Program-made: the position numbers and the translations under genes
Notes under the pieces: generated by a model
Told to the model about the DNA's origin: nothing
The model's input: only the letters and a program-made list of their open reading frames with translations
Databases searched by the model: none
In this document: piece after piece, positions 1 through 5,153 of the stretch
Layout of the letters: each line of letters begins with the position of its first letter
Numbering within the stretch: the stretch's first letter is position 1
Source of the DNA: Deltaproteobacteria bacterium
GTDB lineage: Bacteria; Desulfobacterota; SM23-61
Assembly: GCA_026388915.1 (NCBI GenBank)
Contig: JAPLIW010000373.1
Span: 1-5,509 of the forward strand
DNA: 5,509 nucleotides
Reading direction: 5' to 3'

Positions 1-1595
1 ATCACCGCCGTCACCGGCTTGTCGTTGATCAGGTCGTGCGGCATCAGCGTTTCAATTTCCTGGAGCGACATCCGCTCCTTGATCGCCCGCTCCATGCGAA
101 CCAGACCAATGCGGTACTGGTTCTCCAGGAGTTCGCCCACGGCCCTCACCCGCCGGTTTCCCAGATGGTCGATGTCGTCCACTTCCCCCATCCCGTCTTT
201 CAGCTCGACGAGGTATTTCACCGCCTCCAGGATGTCTTCGCGCTGCAGTATCCGGCTGTCCGGGGGAGCGTTCCTCTTCAGACGGTGATTGATCTTCAGC
301 CTTCCCACCCGGGAAAGGTCATACCGCTCGGGGTTGAAGAACAGGTTCTCCAGGAACGTCTTGGCCGTGTCCAGGGTGGGGGGTTCACTGGGACGCAGCC
401 GCCGGTAGATCTCCAGCATGGCGTTGTAGATGGAGGCAGGGGTCTTGTCCTGGGGGTTCTGCCGGCGGTGTTCTTCGATCGTCCGGGATTCCGTATCCTC
501 GATCCGGTCGGCGGCCAGCGTGTCTCTCATGGAAGGGGAGACGTTCAGGTGATCGATGAAGAGAAGATCGATCTCTTTCACCCCGGCGGTCCGCAGCTCC
601 TCCACCCGCTCCTGGGTCAACTCCGTATTGCAGGGGAGCAGGACCTCGCCGGTCTGGGGATGGACCGCATTCCGGGCGAGATAGCGGCCGGCCAGGTCGT
701 CCGCTTCGAGGGGGATCGTCTTGACCTTGGCTTCGGACAGTCTCTTCAGAGCGCCCGCGGCGATCTTGCGGTTCTTGCGCACCACGACCTCGCCGGTCTG
801 GGGATGGCGGATATCCTCCGTGGCCCGCTTGTTGACCAGCAGTTCGAAGTCGAGGTTTTTGTAGATCCGGTCTTCTTTGAAAAAAACTTTTTCCGTGCGG
901 TAGAAGAAACCCAGCAGGTCTTCGGCCGAATACCCCAGGGCCCGCAGAACGATGGTGACCGGGAACTTCCGCCTCCGGTCGATCCGCACGTAGAGCAGAC
1001 CCTTGGTGTCAAACTCCAGGTCCAGCCAAGACCCCCGGTGGGGGATGATCCGGGCTGAATACAGGGGTTTGCCCGTATGGGTCCGCCCCTTTTCATGCTC
1101 GAAGAGGATGCCGGGAGAGCGATGGAGCTGGCTCACGATCACTCTCTCGGTCCCGTTGACGATAAAGGTGCCCTTGTCGGTCATCAGGGGAATTTCCCCG
1201 AAGTAGACTTCCTGCTCCTTGATGTCCCGCACCCGGGGCCGGGCCTTGCGCTCCTCTTCGTCCACTTCGTAGTTGATGAGGCGGACGATCACCTTGAGGG
1301 GTGCGGCATAGGTCATGCCCCGCTGGCGGCATTCGTCCACTTCATACTTCGGCTCTCCCAGCGAGTAGCTGACAAACTCCAGCGACGCCGTCTCGTTGAA
1401 ATCCCGGATGGGAAAGACGCTCTTGAAAACGGCCTGCAACCCCGTCTCCTGCCGCTCTTCCGGGGGCACATCCTTCTGCAGGAAACTCTCGTAGGACTTC
1501 CGTTGCACATCGATCAGGTTGGGAATGTCGATGATCTTTTCGATCTTGGAAAAATTCAAACGGACGATGGGCTGGGCGCTTCCTGGGGAAGCCAT
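1..1595 (-). CDS. rpoB: RNA polymerase beta subunit, N-terminal part (cut by window edge)
   Basis: This gene encodes the beta subunit of DNA-dependent RNA polymerase, which builds part of the catalytic cleft. I translated 531 codons without a stop; the frame leaves the window with two bases of the next codon. Family landmarks include an N-terminal IDIPNLIDVQRKSY segment, VFPIRDFNE, NGTERVIVSQLHRSPG, RIIPHRGSWLDLEFD, IDRRRKFP, FENLFF-like LENLFFNPERYDL, and GEVDDIDHLGNRR before MPHDLINDKPVTAV. The window stops a few residues before rifampicin cluster I (GSSQLSQFMDQ in E. coli), so drug-site residues there cannot be read. The ATG at 1595 is preceded by AGGAGG at 9 nt and gives a normal N-terminus. 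An ATG at 1602 is in another frame and leads to unrelated protein. The fragment is roughly 29 residues longer than the matching E. coli region, mainly because of an insertion near residues 362-395. rplL lies 63 nt upstream; rpoC is expected downstream but is not seen. Confidence 0.98.
   Translation of the reverse strand, partial: MASPGSAQPIVRLNFSKIEKIIDIPNLIDVQRKSYESFLQKDVPPEERQETGLQAVFKSVFPIRDFNETASLEFVSYSLGEPKYEVDECRQRGMTYAAPLKVIVRLINYEVDEEERKARPRVRDIKEQEVYFGEIPLMTDKGTFIVNGTERVIVSQLHRSPGILFEHEKGRTHTGKPLYSARIIPHRGSWLDLEFDTKGLLYVRIDRRRKFPVTIVLRALGYSAEDLLGFFYRTEKVFFKEDRIYKNLDFELLVNKRATEDIRHPQTGEVVVRKNRKIAAGALKRLSEAKVKTIPLEADDLAGRYLARNAVHPQTGEVLLPCNTELTQERVEELRTAGVKEIDLLFIDHLNVSPSMRDTLAADRIEDTESRTIEEHRRQNPQDKTPASIYNAMLEIYRRLRPSEPPTLDTAKTFLENLFFNPERYDLSRVGRLKINHRLKRNAPPDSRILQREDILEAVKYLVELKDGMGEVDDIDHLGNRRVRAVGELLENQYRIGLVRMERAIKERMSLQEIETLMPHDLINDKPVTAV
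642..807. repeat. Pair of identical 22-nt direct repeats inside rpoB (642-663 and 786-807)
   Basis: The same 22 bases occur at 642-663 and 786-807, 144 nt apart, which is exactly 48 codons. Each copy encodes HPQTGEV, at beta residues 264-270 and 312-318. The protein resemblance extends further: GEV is followed in each copy by a strand, a helix with an L-x-x-L-type pattern, and then A/AG-VK-I. This fits the known structure of the beta-lobe insertion, which is built from tandem beta-beta'-module repeats. The DNA identity is therefore coding and is not a mobile repeat. Confidence 0.85.
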
Positions 1596-1604
1596 TCCTC
1601 ATTT

Positions 1605-1610
1605 CCTCCT
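1605..1610 (-). promoter_or_regulatory. Ribosome-binding site of rpoB
   Basis: A full AGGAGG Shine-Dalgarno sequence lies 9 nt before the rpoB ATG at 1595. A second ATG at 1602 sits only 2 nt from it and is out of frame, so the spacing and the protein match both favour 1595 as the true start. The site follows the G-run of the C8G8 palindrome after only a few bases, so any hairpin formed there would sit directly beside the initiation region. Confidence 0.8.
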
Positions 1611-1613
1611 CAT

Positions 1614-1629
1614 CCCCCCCCGGGGGGGG
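1614..1629. repeat. Perfect 16-nt C8G8 palindrome in the rplL-rpoB spacer
   Basis: Eight C are followed by eight G, a perfect palindrome, in the 63-nt gap between the rplL stop and the rpoB start. In the transcript it could fold into a helix of about six G-C pairs with a tight CCGG loop, ending 3 nt before the AGGAGG of rpoB. No U-tract follows it on the minus strand, so it does not look like an intrinsic terminator. In E. coli this spacer holds a partial attenuator and an RNase III site; a comparable role here is inference only. Confidence 0.9.
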
Positions 1630-1658
1630 TTTTGGGCACCGCGAAGAGATCGGGTTCC

Positions 1659-2039
1659 CTATTTGATCTCCACGGTGGCCCCGACGTCTTCCATCTTTTT
1701 CTTGATGGTCTCCGCCTCTTCCTTGGAGACCCCCTGCTTCACGGGTTTGGGGGCCCCTTCCACCAGGTCTTTGGCCTCTTTCAGGCCCAGGCTGGTCAAT
1801 TCGCGGACCACCTTGATGACCTGGATCTTCTTTTCGCCTATGGCGCTGAGAATCGCGTCAAACTCGGTTTTTTCTTCCACTGCCGGAGCGGCCGCACCCG
1901 CCGCCGCCCCCGGAGCCGCCGCCACGGCCACCGCGGCCGCCGACACCCCCCACTTCTCCTCGAGAAGCTTGGTCAGCTCCGCGGCTTCCAACAGGGTTAA
2001 ACTGCTCAGGTCCTCCACGATTTTCTGTAAATCAGCCAT
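1659..2039 (-). CDS. rplL: Ribosomal protein L7/L12 (bL12)
   Basis: This is the multi-copy stalk protein of the 50S subunit, which recruits and stimulates the translational GTPases EF-Tu, EF-G, IF2 and RF3. The product has 126 residues, close to the usual 120-128. Residues 1-32 form the dimerising N-terminal domain that docks on L10. About 33-53 form an Ala/Pro/Gly-rich flexible hinge with runs such as AAAPGAAAGAAAPA. From about 55 on comes the globular C-terminal domain, with EKTEFD, VIKVVREL and the factor-binding signature GLKEAKDLVEGAPKPVKQGVSKEEA. The ATG has AAGGAGAG 5 nt upstream (2045-2052), a strong site that suits a protein needed in several copies per ribosome. rplJ ends 48 nt upstream, giving the standard stalk-gene pair; I see no separate promoter or terminator in that gap. 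Confidence 0.99.
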   Translation of the reverse strand: MADLQKIVEDLSSLTLLEAAELTKLLEEKWGVSAAAVAVAAAPGAAAGAAAPAVEEKTEFDAILSAIGEKKIQVIKVVRELTSLGLKEAKDLVEGAPKPVKQGVSKEEAETIKKKMEDVGATVEIK

Positions 2040-2087
2040 TTTTTCTCTCCTTAGAGGATGAAGTTTTGATCCCGAAAGATCATCTGG

Positions 2088-2606
2088 TTACGATTCTTTC
2101 TGCTCGCTCCGGGCCTGAACCAGCCGGGCCACCTGCGTGGATGGCGTGCCCAGGAGCCGGACCAGGGTGGTGGCGGGAGCCTGGAGGAGGCCCAGAATTC
2201 TCCCCCTCAGTCCCTCCAGGCTGGGCAGCGAAACCCAGGCCTGAATATCCGCCGTTCCCCAGAGCTTGCCGTCGGAGGCGGCCACCATGATCTTGAGCCC
2301 CGGCCACTCCTTGGCGTACTTGGCCAGAACCCGAGCCGGGGCCACGGGTTCCCCGTCGCTCCAGGCCACTCCCACGGGCCCTTCCATGTGGGAACTCAAC
2401 ACCTCCTTGTCGGTTCCCCGGACGGCCAGGCGGAAAAGGGTGTTTTTGACGACCCGGTAATTCACCGACGCCTTGCGCAGCTCCCGACGGAGCTGGGTCA
2501 TCTTCTCCACATCCAGACCCGTGAACCGGGTCAGGATGGCCACCTTGGCCTGGCTCATTCGCTGATGAAGATCGGCAATTCGTTCGTTCTTATCTTCGCG
2601 GTTCAA
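2088..2606 (-). CDS. rplJ: Ribosomal protein L10 (uL10), TTG start
   Basis: L10 anchors the L7/L12 dimers to the 23S rRNA next to L11 and, in complex with L12, represses its own mRNA. Starting at the TTG at 2606 the product has 172 residues (E. coli 165). The N-terminal rRNA-binding domain shows NREDKNERIADLH, AKVAILTRF, GLDVEKMTQLRRELRKA and YRVVKNTLFRLA. The C-terminal part contains the long helix that carries the L12 dimers. TTG is chosen because GGGAGG lies 7 nt before it and the protein match begins there; the only nearby ATG (2611) is out of frame and hits TGA after one more codon. The frame remains open further upstream to 2753, but that part runs through the leader RNA and encodes low-complexity Trp/Arg-rich sequence unlike L10. 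rplL follows after 48 nt. Confidence 0.96.
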   Translation of the reverse strand: MNREDKNERIADLHQRMSQAKVAILTRFTGLDVEKMTQLRRELRKASVNYRVVKNTLFRLAVRGTDKEVLSSHMEGPVGVAWSDGEPVAPARVLAKYAKEWPGLKIMVAASDGKLWGTADIQAWVSLPSLEGLRGRILGLLQAPATTLVRLLGTPSTQVARLVQARSEQKES

Positions 2607-2613
2607 TCCATAA

Positions 2614-2619
2614 CCTCCC
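2614..2619 (-). promoter_or_regulatory. Ribosome-binding site deciding the TTG start of rplJ
   Basis: GGGAGG sits 7 nt before the TTG at 2606, an ideal spacing, but only 2 nt before a decoy ATG at 2611 whose frame ends after two codons. This settles the rplJ start. A segment reading CCAUCCC in the transcript (2639-2645) can pair with this site if one A bulges, leaving a loop of about 20 nt. Masking of the site in that way is a hypothesis. Confidence 0.75.
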
Positions 2620-2644
2620 TTCCGGGTTTGCCGACCTCCGGGAT

Positions 2645-2768
2645 GGAACGGGGCTGCGGAATCCGATGATCTTCTCCACCACCATCTTCTCCTCCAGGAT
2701 CCATTCCGTCTCGGCAGGCCGGGGGAATCCCCATTAAGCGTGGTGCCACGCACCTACGGTCTTAGACG
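2645..2768 (-). promoter_or_regulatory. L10 leader: autoregulatory RNA upstream of rplJ
   Basis: The 182-nt gap between rplA and rplJ holds the hallmark sequence of the L10 leader family: AAGACCGUAGGUGC, then GCUUAAU, then CCUGCCGAGA. I can draw its helices. The outer stem is CGUCU (2764-2768) with AGACG (2707-2711). The inner stem is GUAGG (2753-2757) with CCUGC (2714-2718). A hairpin GCGUG/CACGC lies at 2738-2751, and a second hairpin GGGG-AUU-CCCC lies between it and the inner stem. This is the L10(L12)4-binding fold that mimics the 23S rRNA site. Downstream, GGAAUGG (2701-2707) can pair with CCGUUCC (2645-2651), or CGGAAU with AUUCCG, and both compete with the outer stem. No U-tract follows, so repression may act on translation or by another route and not through a classical terminator. 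Confidence 0.88.
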
Positions 2769-2788
2769 AATCTACCCTACTTTCTGGG

Positions 2789-3496
2789 TCAGGCTTTCGC
2801 CACCACCCGCAGATCATTGGGGTCCAGTTTGATCCCCGGCCCCATGGTCGTCGAGATGGCGACGCTTTTTAAATACGTTCCCTTGCTGGAAGCGGGCTTG
2901 GCCCGGATGATCACGTCCATCAGGGCCAGCACGTTCTCCTTCAGTTTCTCGGGGGCGAAGGAGGCTTTCCCCACCGTGGTGTGGACGATGCCGGTTTTTT
3001 CCACTTTGAACTCCACCCGTCCGGCCTTCAATTCCTTCACCGCCCGGCCCACCTCAAAGGTGACCGTTCCCACCTTGGGGTTGGGCATCAATCCCCGGGG
3101 TCCGAGGATTTTTCCCAGCTTTCCCACCGTGCCCATCATGTCGGGGGTGGCGATGGCCTTGTCAAAGTCGGTCCAGCCGCCGGTGATCTTCTCCGCCAGG
3201 TCATCGGCTCCGACAAAATCGGCTCCCGCGTCCCGGGCCTCTTTCTCCTTCTCGCCCTTGGCAAAGACCAGGACCCGGACCTTCTTGCCCACCCCGTGGG
3301 GCAGAGCCACCGTTCCCCGGACCATCTGGTCCGAATGCTTGGGGTTCACCCCCAGCCGGATGGCCATGTCCACACTCTCATCGAACTTGGCCTTGGCCGT
3401 GTCCTTGAGGATCTGGATTCCCATCTCCAGGTCATAGCGCTTGTTCCGGTCGACGCTCTTCCTGGCCTCTTCGTATTTTTTCCCTCGGCTGCTCAT
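2789..3496 (-). CDS. rplA: Ribosomal protein L1 (uL1)
   Basis: L1 binds the mobile L1 stalk of 23S rRNA and helps move deacylated tRNA through the E site; in E. coli it also represses the L11 operon. The product has 235 residues, typical for bacteria. Landmarks in order are MSSRGKKYEEARKSVDRNKRYDL, AKFDESVDMAIRLGVNPKHSDQMVRGTVALPHG, then domain II with the VLVFAKGEKEKEARDAGADFVGADDLAEKI stretch. The L1 signature GKLGKILGPRGLMPNPKVGTV follows, then a C-terminal part returning to domain I with KVEKTGIVHTTVGK and KSVAISTTMGPGIKLD. The ATG is only 4 nt after the rplK stop, and its Shine-Dalgarno (GAGGGA) lies in the last rplK codons, which suggests translational coupling. I could not identify an L1-binding operator; the 15-nt gap before rplK leaves little room for one outside coding sequence. 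Confidence 0.99.
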   Translation of the reverse strand: MSSRGKKYEEARKSVDRNKRYDLEMGIQILKDTAKAKFDESVDMAIRLGVNPKHSDQMVRGTVALPHGVGKKVRVLVFAKGEKEKEARDAGADFVGADDLAEKITGGWTDFDKAIATPDMMGTVGKLGKILGPRGLMPNPKVGTVTFEVGRAVKELKAGRVEFKVEKTGIVHTTVGKASFAPEKLKENVLALMDVIIRAKPASSKGTYLKSVAISTTMGPGIKLDPNDLRVVAKA

Positions 3497-3500
3497 GCTT

Positions 3501-3929
3501 TTATCCCTCTACGATCTCGATGCCCATGGACCGGGCCGCTCCCTCCACCGTGCGGACGGCCGACTCCAGACTCGTGGTGTTCAAGTCGGGAAGTTTCGTC
3601 TGGGCGATTTCCTTCACCTGGGCCCGGGTCACCTGCCCCACCTTGTTGCGGTTGGGCTCTCCCGACCCCTTGATGATCCCCGCCGCCTTTTTCAGCAGGA
3701 CCGCCGCCGGAGGGGTTTTGGTGATAAAAGAAAAAGACCGGTCCGCATAGATGGTGATCACCACGGGAATGATCGTGCCTTCCATGTTCTTGGTCTGGGC
3801 GTTGAAGGCCTTGCAAAACTCCATGATGTTGACCCCATGCTGCCCCAGGGCCGGTCCCACGGGCGGCGAAGGGTTCGCCTGTCCGGCGGGAATCTGCAGC
3901 TTCACCATGCCAACCACTTTTTTAGCCAT
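3501..3929 (-). CDS. rplK: Ribosomal protein L11 (uL11)
   Basis: L11 binds the GTPase-associated region of 23S rRNA at the stalk base. It is needed for full factor response and for RelA-dependent stringent signalling, and it is where thiopeptide antibiotics act. The product has 142 residues, the usual length. The N-terminal domain shows KLQIPAGQANPSPPVGPALGQHGVNIMEFCKAFNAQT, with the prolines and PVG turn used by thiopeptides. The C-terminal rRNA-binding domain, from about residue 70, includes KTPPAAVLLKKAAGI, GSGEPN and TSLESAVRTVEGAARSMGI. The ATG at 3929 has AGAGGAAG (3933-3940) 3 nt upstream of it. nusG ends 15 nt upstream and rplA starts 4 nt downstream, so all three are probably on one transcript. 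Confidence 0.99.
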   Translation of the reverse strand: MAKKVVGMVKLQIPAGQANPSPPVGPALGQHGVNIMEFCKAFNAQTKNMEGTIIPVVITIYADRSFSFITKTPPAAVLLKKAAGIIKGSGEPNRNKVGQVTRAQVKEIAQTKLPDLNTTSLESAVRTVEGAARSMGIEIVEG

Positions 3930-3944
3930 TGTCTTCCTCTGGTT

Positions 3945-4475
3945 TCATCCCTTCTTCACTTGGGCGAAATCTAGTTCCACCGGGGTGGAGCGTCCGAAAA
4001 TGGACACCAGGACCCGGACCTTTCCCTTGTCGGGATTGACGGCCTCCACCAGCCCGCTAAAGTTGGAAAAGGGGCCGTCCACCACCTGGACCTGGTCGCC
4101 CTTTTCGAAAGTCAGCCGGTGTTTGGGCCGGAGCAGCCCTTCGCTCATCTGATTCTTGATCTCCTCCACCTCGGCGTCCGGGATGGGGGCCGGATTGGAC
4201 CGGTCGCCCACAAACCCCGTGACTTTGGGCGTCTCTTTCACCAGATGGTAGGTCTCCTCGTTCAACTCCATCTTCACCAGAATGTATCCGGGGAAAAACT
4301 TCCGGGAAGAAGACTTTTTCTTGCCTTTGATCATCTCGATCACTTTCTCCGCCGGCACCAGGACCTCGGAGAAGAAATCCTCCCGCTTGGCCGACCGGAC
4401 CCGTTCTTCCAGGACCGATTTGACCTTGTTCTCAAACCCGGAATAGGTGTGCACCACGTACCACTTTTGGGCCAT
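3945..4475 (-). CDS. nusG: Transcription termination/antitermination factor NusG
   Basis: NusG binds the RNA polymerase clamp, tunes pausing and processivity, and bridges polymerase to Rho or to ribosomal protein S10. The product has 176 residues (E. coli 181). The NGN domain spans about residues 1-115 and shows KWYVVHTYSGFENKV, then RKFFPGYILVKMELNEETYHLVKETPKVTGFVG. The KOW domain spans roughly residues 124-176, with FEKGDQVQVVDGPFSNFSGLVEAVNPDKGKVRVLVSIFGRSTPVELDFAQV. A short Lys/Ser-rich run (GKKKSSSRK) joins the first strands and is slightly unusual in composition. No large insertion domain is present. The ribosome-binding site is weak (AGGGA about 9 nt before the ATG). secE ends 16 nt upstream, the usual secE-nusG pairing. 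Confidence 0.99.
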   Translation of the reverse strand: MAQKWYVVHTYSGFENKVKSVLEERVRSAKREDFFSEVLVPAEKVIEMIKGKKKSSSRKFFPGYILVKMELNEETYHLVKETPKVTGFVGDRSNPAPIPDAEVEEIKNQMSEGLLRPKHRLTFEKGDQVQVVDGPFSNFSGLVEAVNPDKGKVRVLVSIFGRSTPVELDFAQVKKG

Positions 4476-4491
4476 ATCGCGTGTCCCTGCC

Positions 4492-4695
4492 TTATTCCAA
4501 AAAAATCTTAATCAACCGGGAGAGGCCCAGATCCACGACCCCCAGGTAGAACCCCACCAGGAACACCGTGATCAAGACCACCGAGGTCGAGGCGATCGTC
4601 TCTTTGCGCGAAGGCCAGGTTACTTTTTTCAGTTCCACCCGAACCTCCCGGAAAAACTGCTGGGCGGTCCGTAAAAATTCCTTGATCCTCTCCAT
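4492..4695 (-). CDS. secE: Preprotein translocase subunit SecE (single-span type)
   Basis: SecE clamps SecY in the SecYEG protein-conducting channel of the inner membrane. The 67-residue product is the short form with one membrane segment, unlike the three-span E. coli protein. Residues 1-35 form the cytoplasmic amphipathic helix, with the family signature EVRVELKKVTWPSRKET. About residues 36-60 (STSVVLITVFLVGFYLGVVDL) form the single transmembrane helix, followed by a short tail ending KIFLE. The ATG has AAGGGGAG at 4698-4705 just upstream. It lies 35 nt after the tRNA-Trp 3' end and 16 nt before nusG, so it is likely released from the tRNA by processing of a shared transcript. Confidence 0.98.
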   Translation of the reverse strand: MERIKEFLRTAQQFFREVRVELKKVTWPSRKETIASTSVVLITVFLVGFYLGVVDLGLSRLIKIFLE

Positions 4696-4730
4696 GTCTC
4701 CCCTTCCGGAGTTGGAATATTCTCCTTCAT

Positions 4731-4807
4731 TGGCAGGCCAGGAGGGATTCGAACCCCCAACACCCGGATTTGGAGTCCGGTGCTCTAGCCGTTAGAGCTA
4801 CTGGCCT
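4731..4807 (-). tRNA. tRNA-Trp, anticodon CCA
   Basis: The 77-nt gene folds as a complete cloverleaf. The acceptor stem is AGGCCAG with CTGGCCT, seven pairs. The D stem is GCTC with GAGC. The anticodon arm is CCGGA-CTCCAAA-TCCGG with anticodon CCA, read as Trp. The T arm has a GGTTCGAAT core and one G-U pair. The discriminator is G and the 3' CCA is encoded. Identity elements known for tRNA-Trp, the CCA anticodon and G73, are both present. The position between rpmG and secE is the classic one for trnW in many bacteria. The three leader bases GGC (4808-4810) can extend the acceptor stem by pairing with the discriminator and the first two C of CCA. Confidence 0.98.
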
Positions 4808-4898
4808 GCCGGTTCAACCGTCTGTGCACTGATCGATGGAGCGACCTCTGAACAACCGAGGGAAGGCCTGGGAAAGCCGTCTGCTATCCCCCGCCAGC

Positions 4899-5048
4899 CT
4901 ACTTGGTCTCTTTGTGTGGAGTATGGGTGCGACAAAAACGGCAGTATTTCTTGAACTCCAGTTTGTCCGGGGTCGAGCGCTTGTTTTTCGTCGTGGTATA
5001 ATTTCTCCGCTTGCATAGGGAACAAGCCAAAGTTACGATCTCTCTCAC
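4899..5048 (-). CDS. rpmG: Ribosomal protein L33 (bL33), zinc-binding form, GTG start
   Basis: L33 is a small 50S protein near the E site. The 49-residue product begins at GTG (5048) and reads MREIVTLACSLCKRRNY, then TTKNKRSTPDKLEFKKYCRFCRTHTPHKE, a full match to the L33 family. Two CxxC pairs (Cys9/Cys12 and Cys36/Cys39) form the zinc ribbon, so this is the zinc-dependent C+ type. Some genomes also carry a zinc-free copy induced under zinc limitation; none is seen here. AAGGAG lies at 5058-5063, 9 nt before the GTG, which fixes the start. The gene is short with a non-ATG start and is easy to miss. It sits between the tuf terminator-like hairpin and tRNA-Trp, the order expected for this locus. 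Confidence 0.97.
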   Translation of the reverse strand: MREIVTLACSLCKRRNYTTTKNKRSTPDKLEFKKYCRFCRTHTPHKETK

Positions 5049-5076
5049 GATTTTCCTCTCCTTCGATATAGACGGC

Positions 5077-5117
5077 AAAAGGAGTTCAATCCCCGACGGG
5101 TTGAACTCCCCTTTTTT
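5077..5117 (-). terminator. Probable terminator hairpin after tuf, possibly bidirectional
   Basis: Nine bases at 5081-5089 (GGAGTTCAA) are perfectly complementary to 5101-5109 (TTGAACTCC). Inside, CCC can also pair with GGG around a short loop. On the minus strand the stem is followed at once by TTTT, and on the plus strand by CC and six T, so it could stop transcription from either side. It starts 36 nt after the tuf stop, as expected for a tuf terminator. Only 28 nt separate it from the rpmG start, so either it is leaky or the rpmG promoter overlaps the hairpin. Confidence 0.7.
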
Positions 5118-5153
5118 CCCTGGATCGGTCGGGCCTCCGGGCCGGGGGCGAGG

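Noticed and set aside
36..1058. Long plus-strand open frame of 340 codons opposite rpoB
   Set aside because: It is antisense to a fully convincing rpoB frame, resembles no family I know, and long antisense frames are common opposite GC-rich genes with C/G-ending codons.
1599..1613. Mini-frame ATG-AGG-AGG-AAA-TGA before rpoB
   Set aside because: The AGG-AGG codons are simply the rpoB Shine-Dalgarno sequence read as triplets, and there is no proper ribosome-binding site before it. Chance is the best explanation.
1077..2000. Plus-strand open frame of 307 codons opposite rpoB and rplL
   Set aside because: It crosses two real minus-strand genes and their spacer, has no ribosome-binding site that I can see, and its protein is low-complexity His/Leu/Gly-rich as expected from an antisense shadow.
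2607..2753. Upstream extension of rplJ to an ATG at 2753
   Set aside because: The added 49 residues are translated L10 leader RNA, rich in Trp and Arg and unlike L10. The TTG at 2606 has a well-placed GGGAGG and begins the family match.
2765..2800. Internal promoter before rplJ (TAGGGT as a -10 box)
   Set aside because: No matching -35 box at suitable spacing could be found, so the boxes are too weak to call.
3930..3944. L1-binding operator before rplK
   Set aside because: E. coli has one in this place, but the gap is only 15 nt and I could not draw a convincing mimic of the 23S L1 site across it and the nusG end.
4808..4898. Promoter, terminator or small RNA between rpmG and tRNA-Trp
   Set aside because: I found only weak, bulged pairings and no U-tract or paired promoter boxes; the 91 nt look like an ordinary spacer in a shared transcript.
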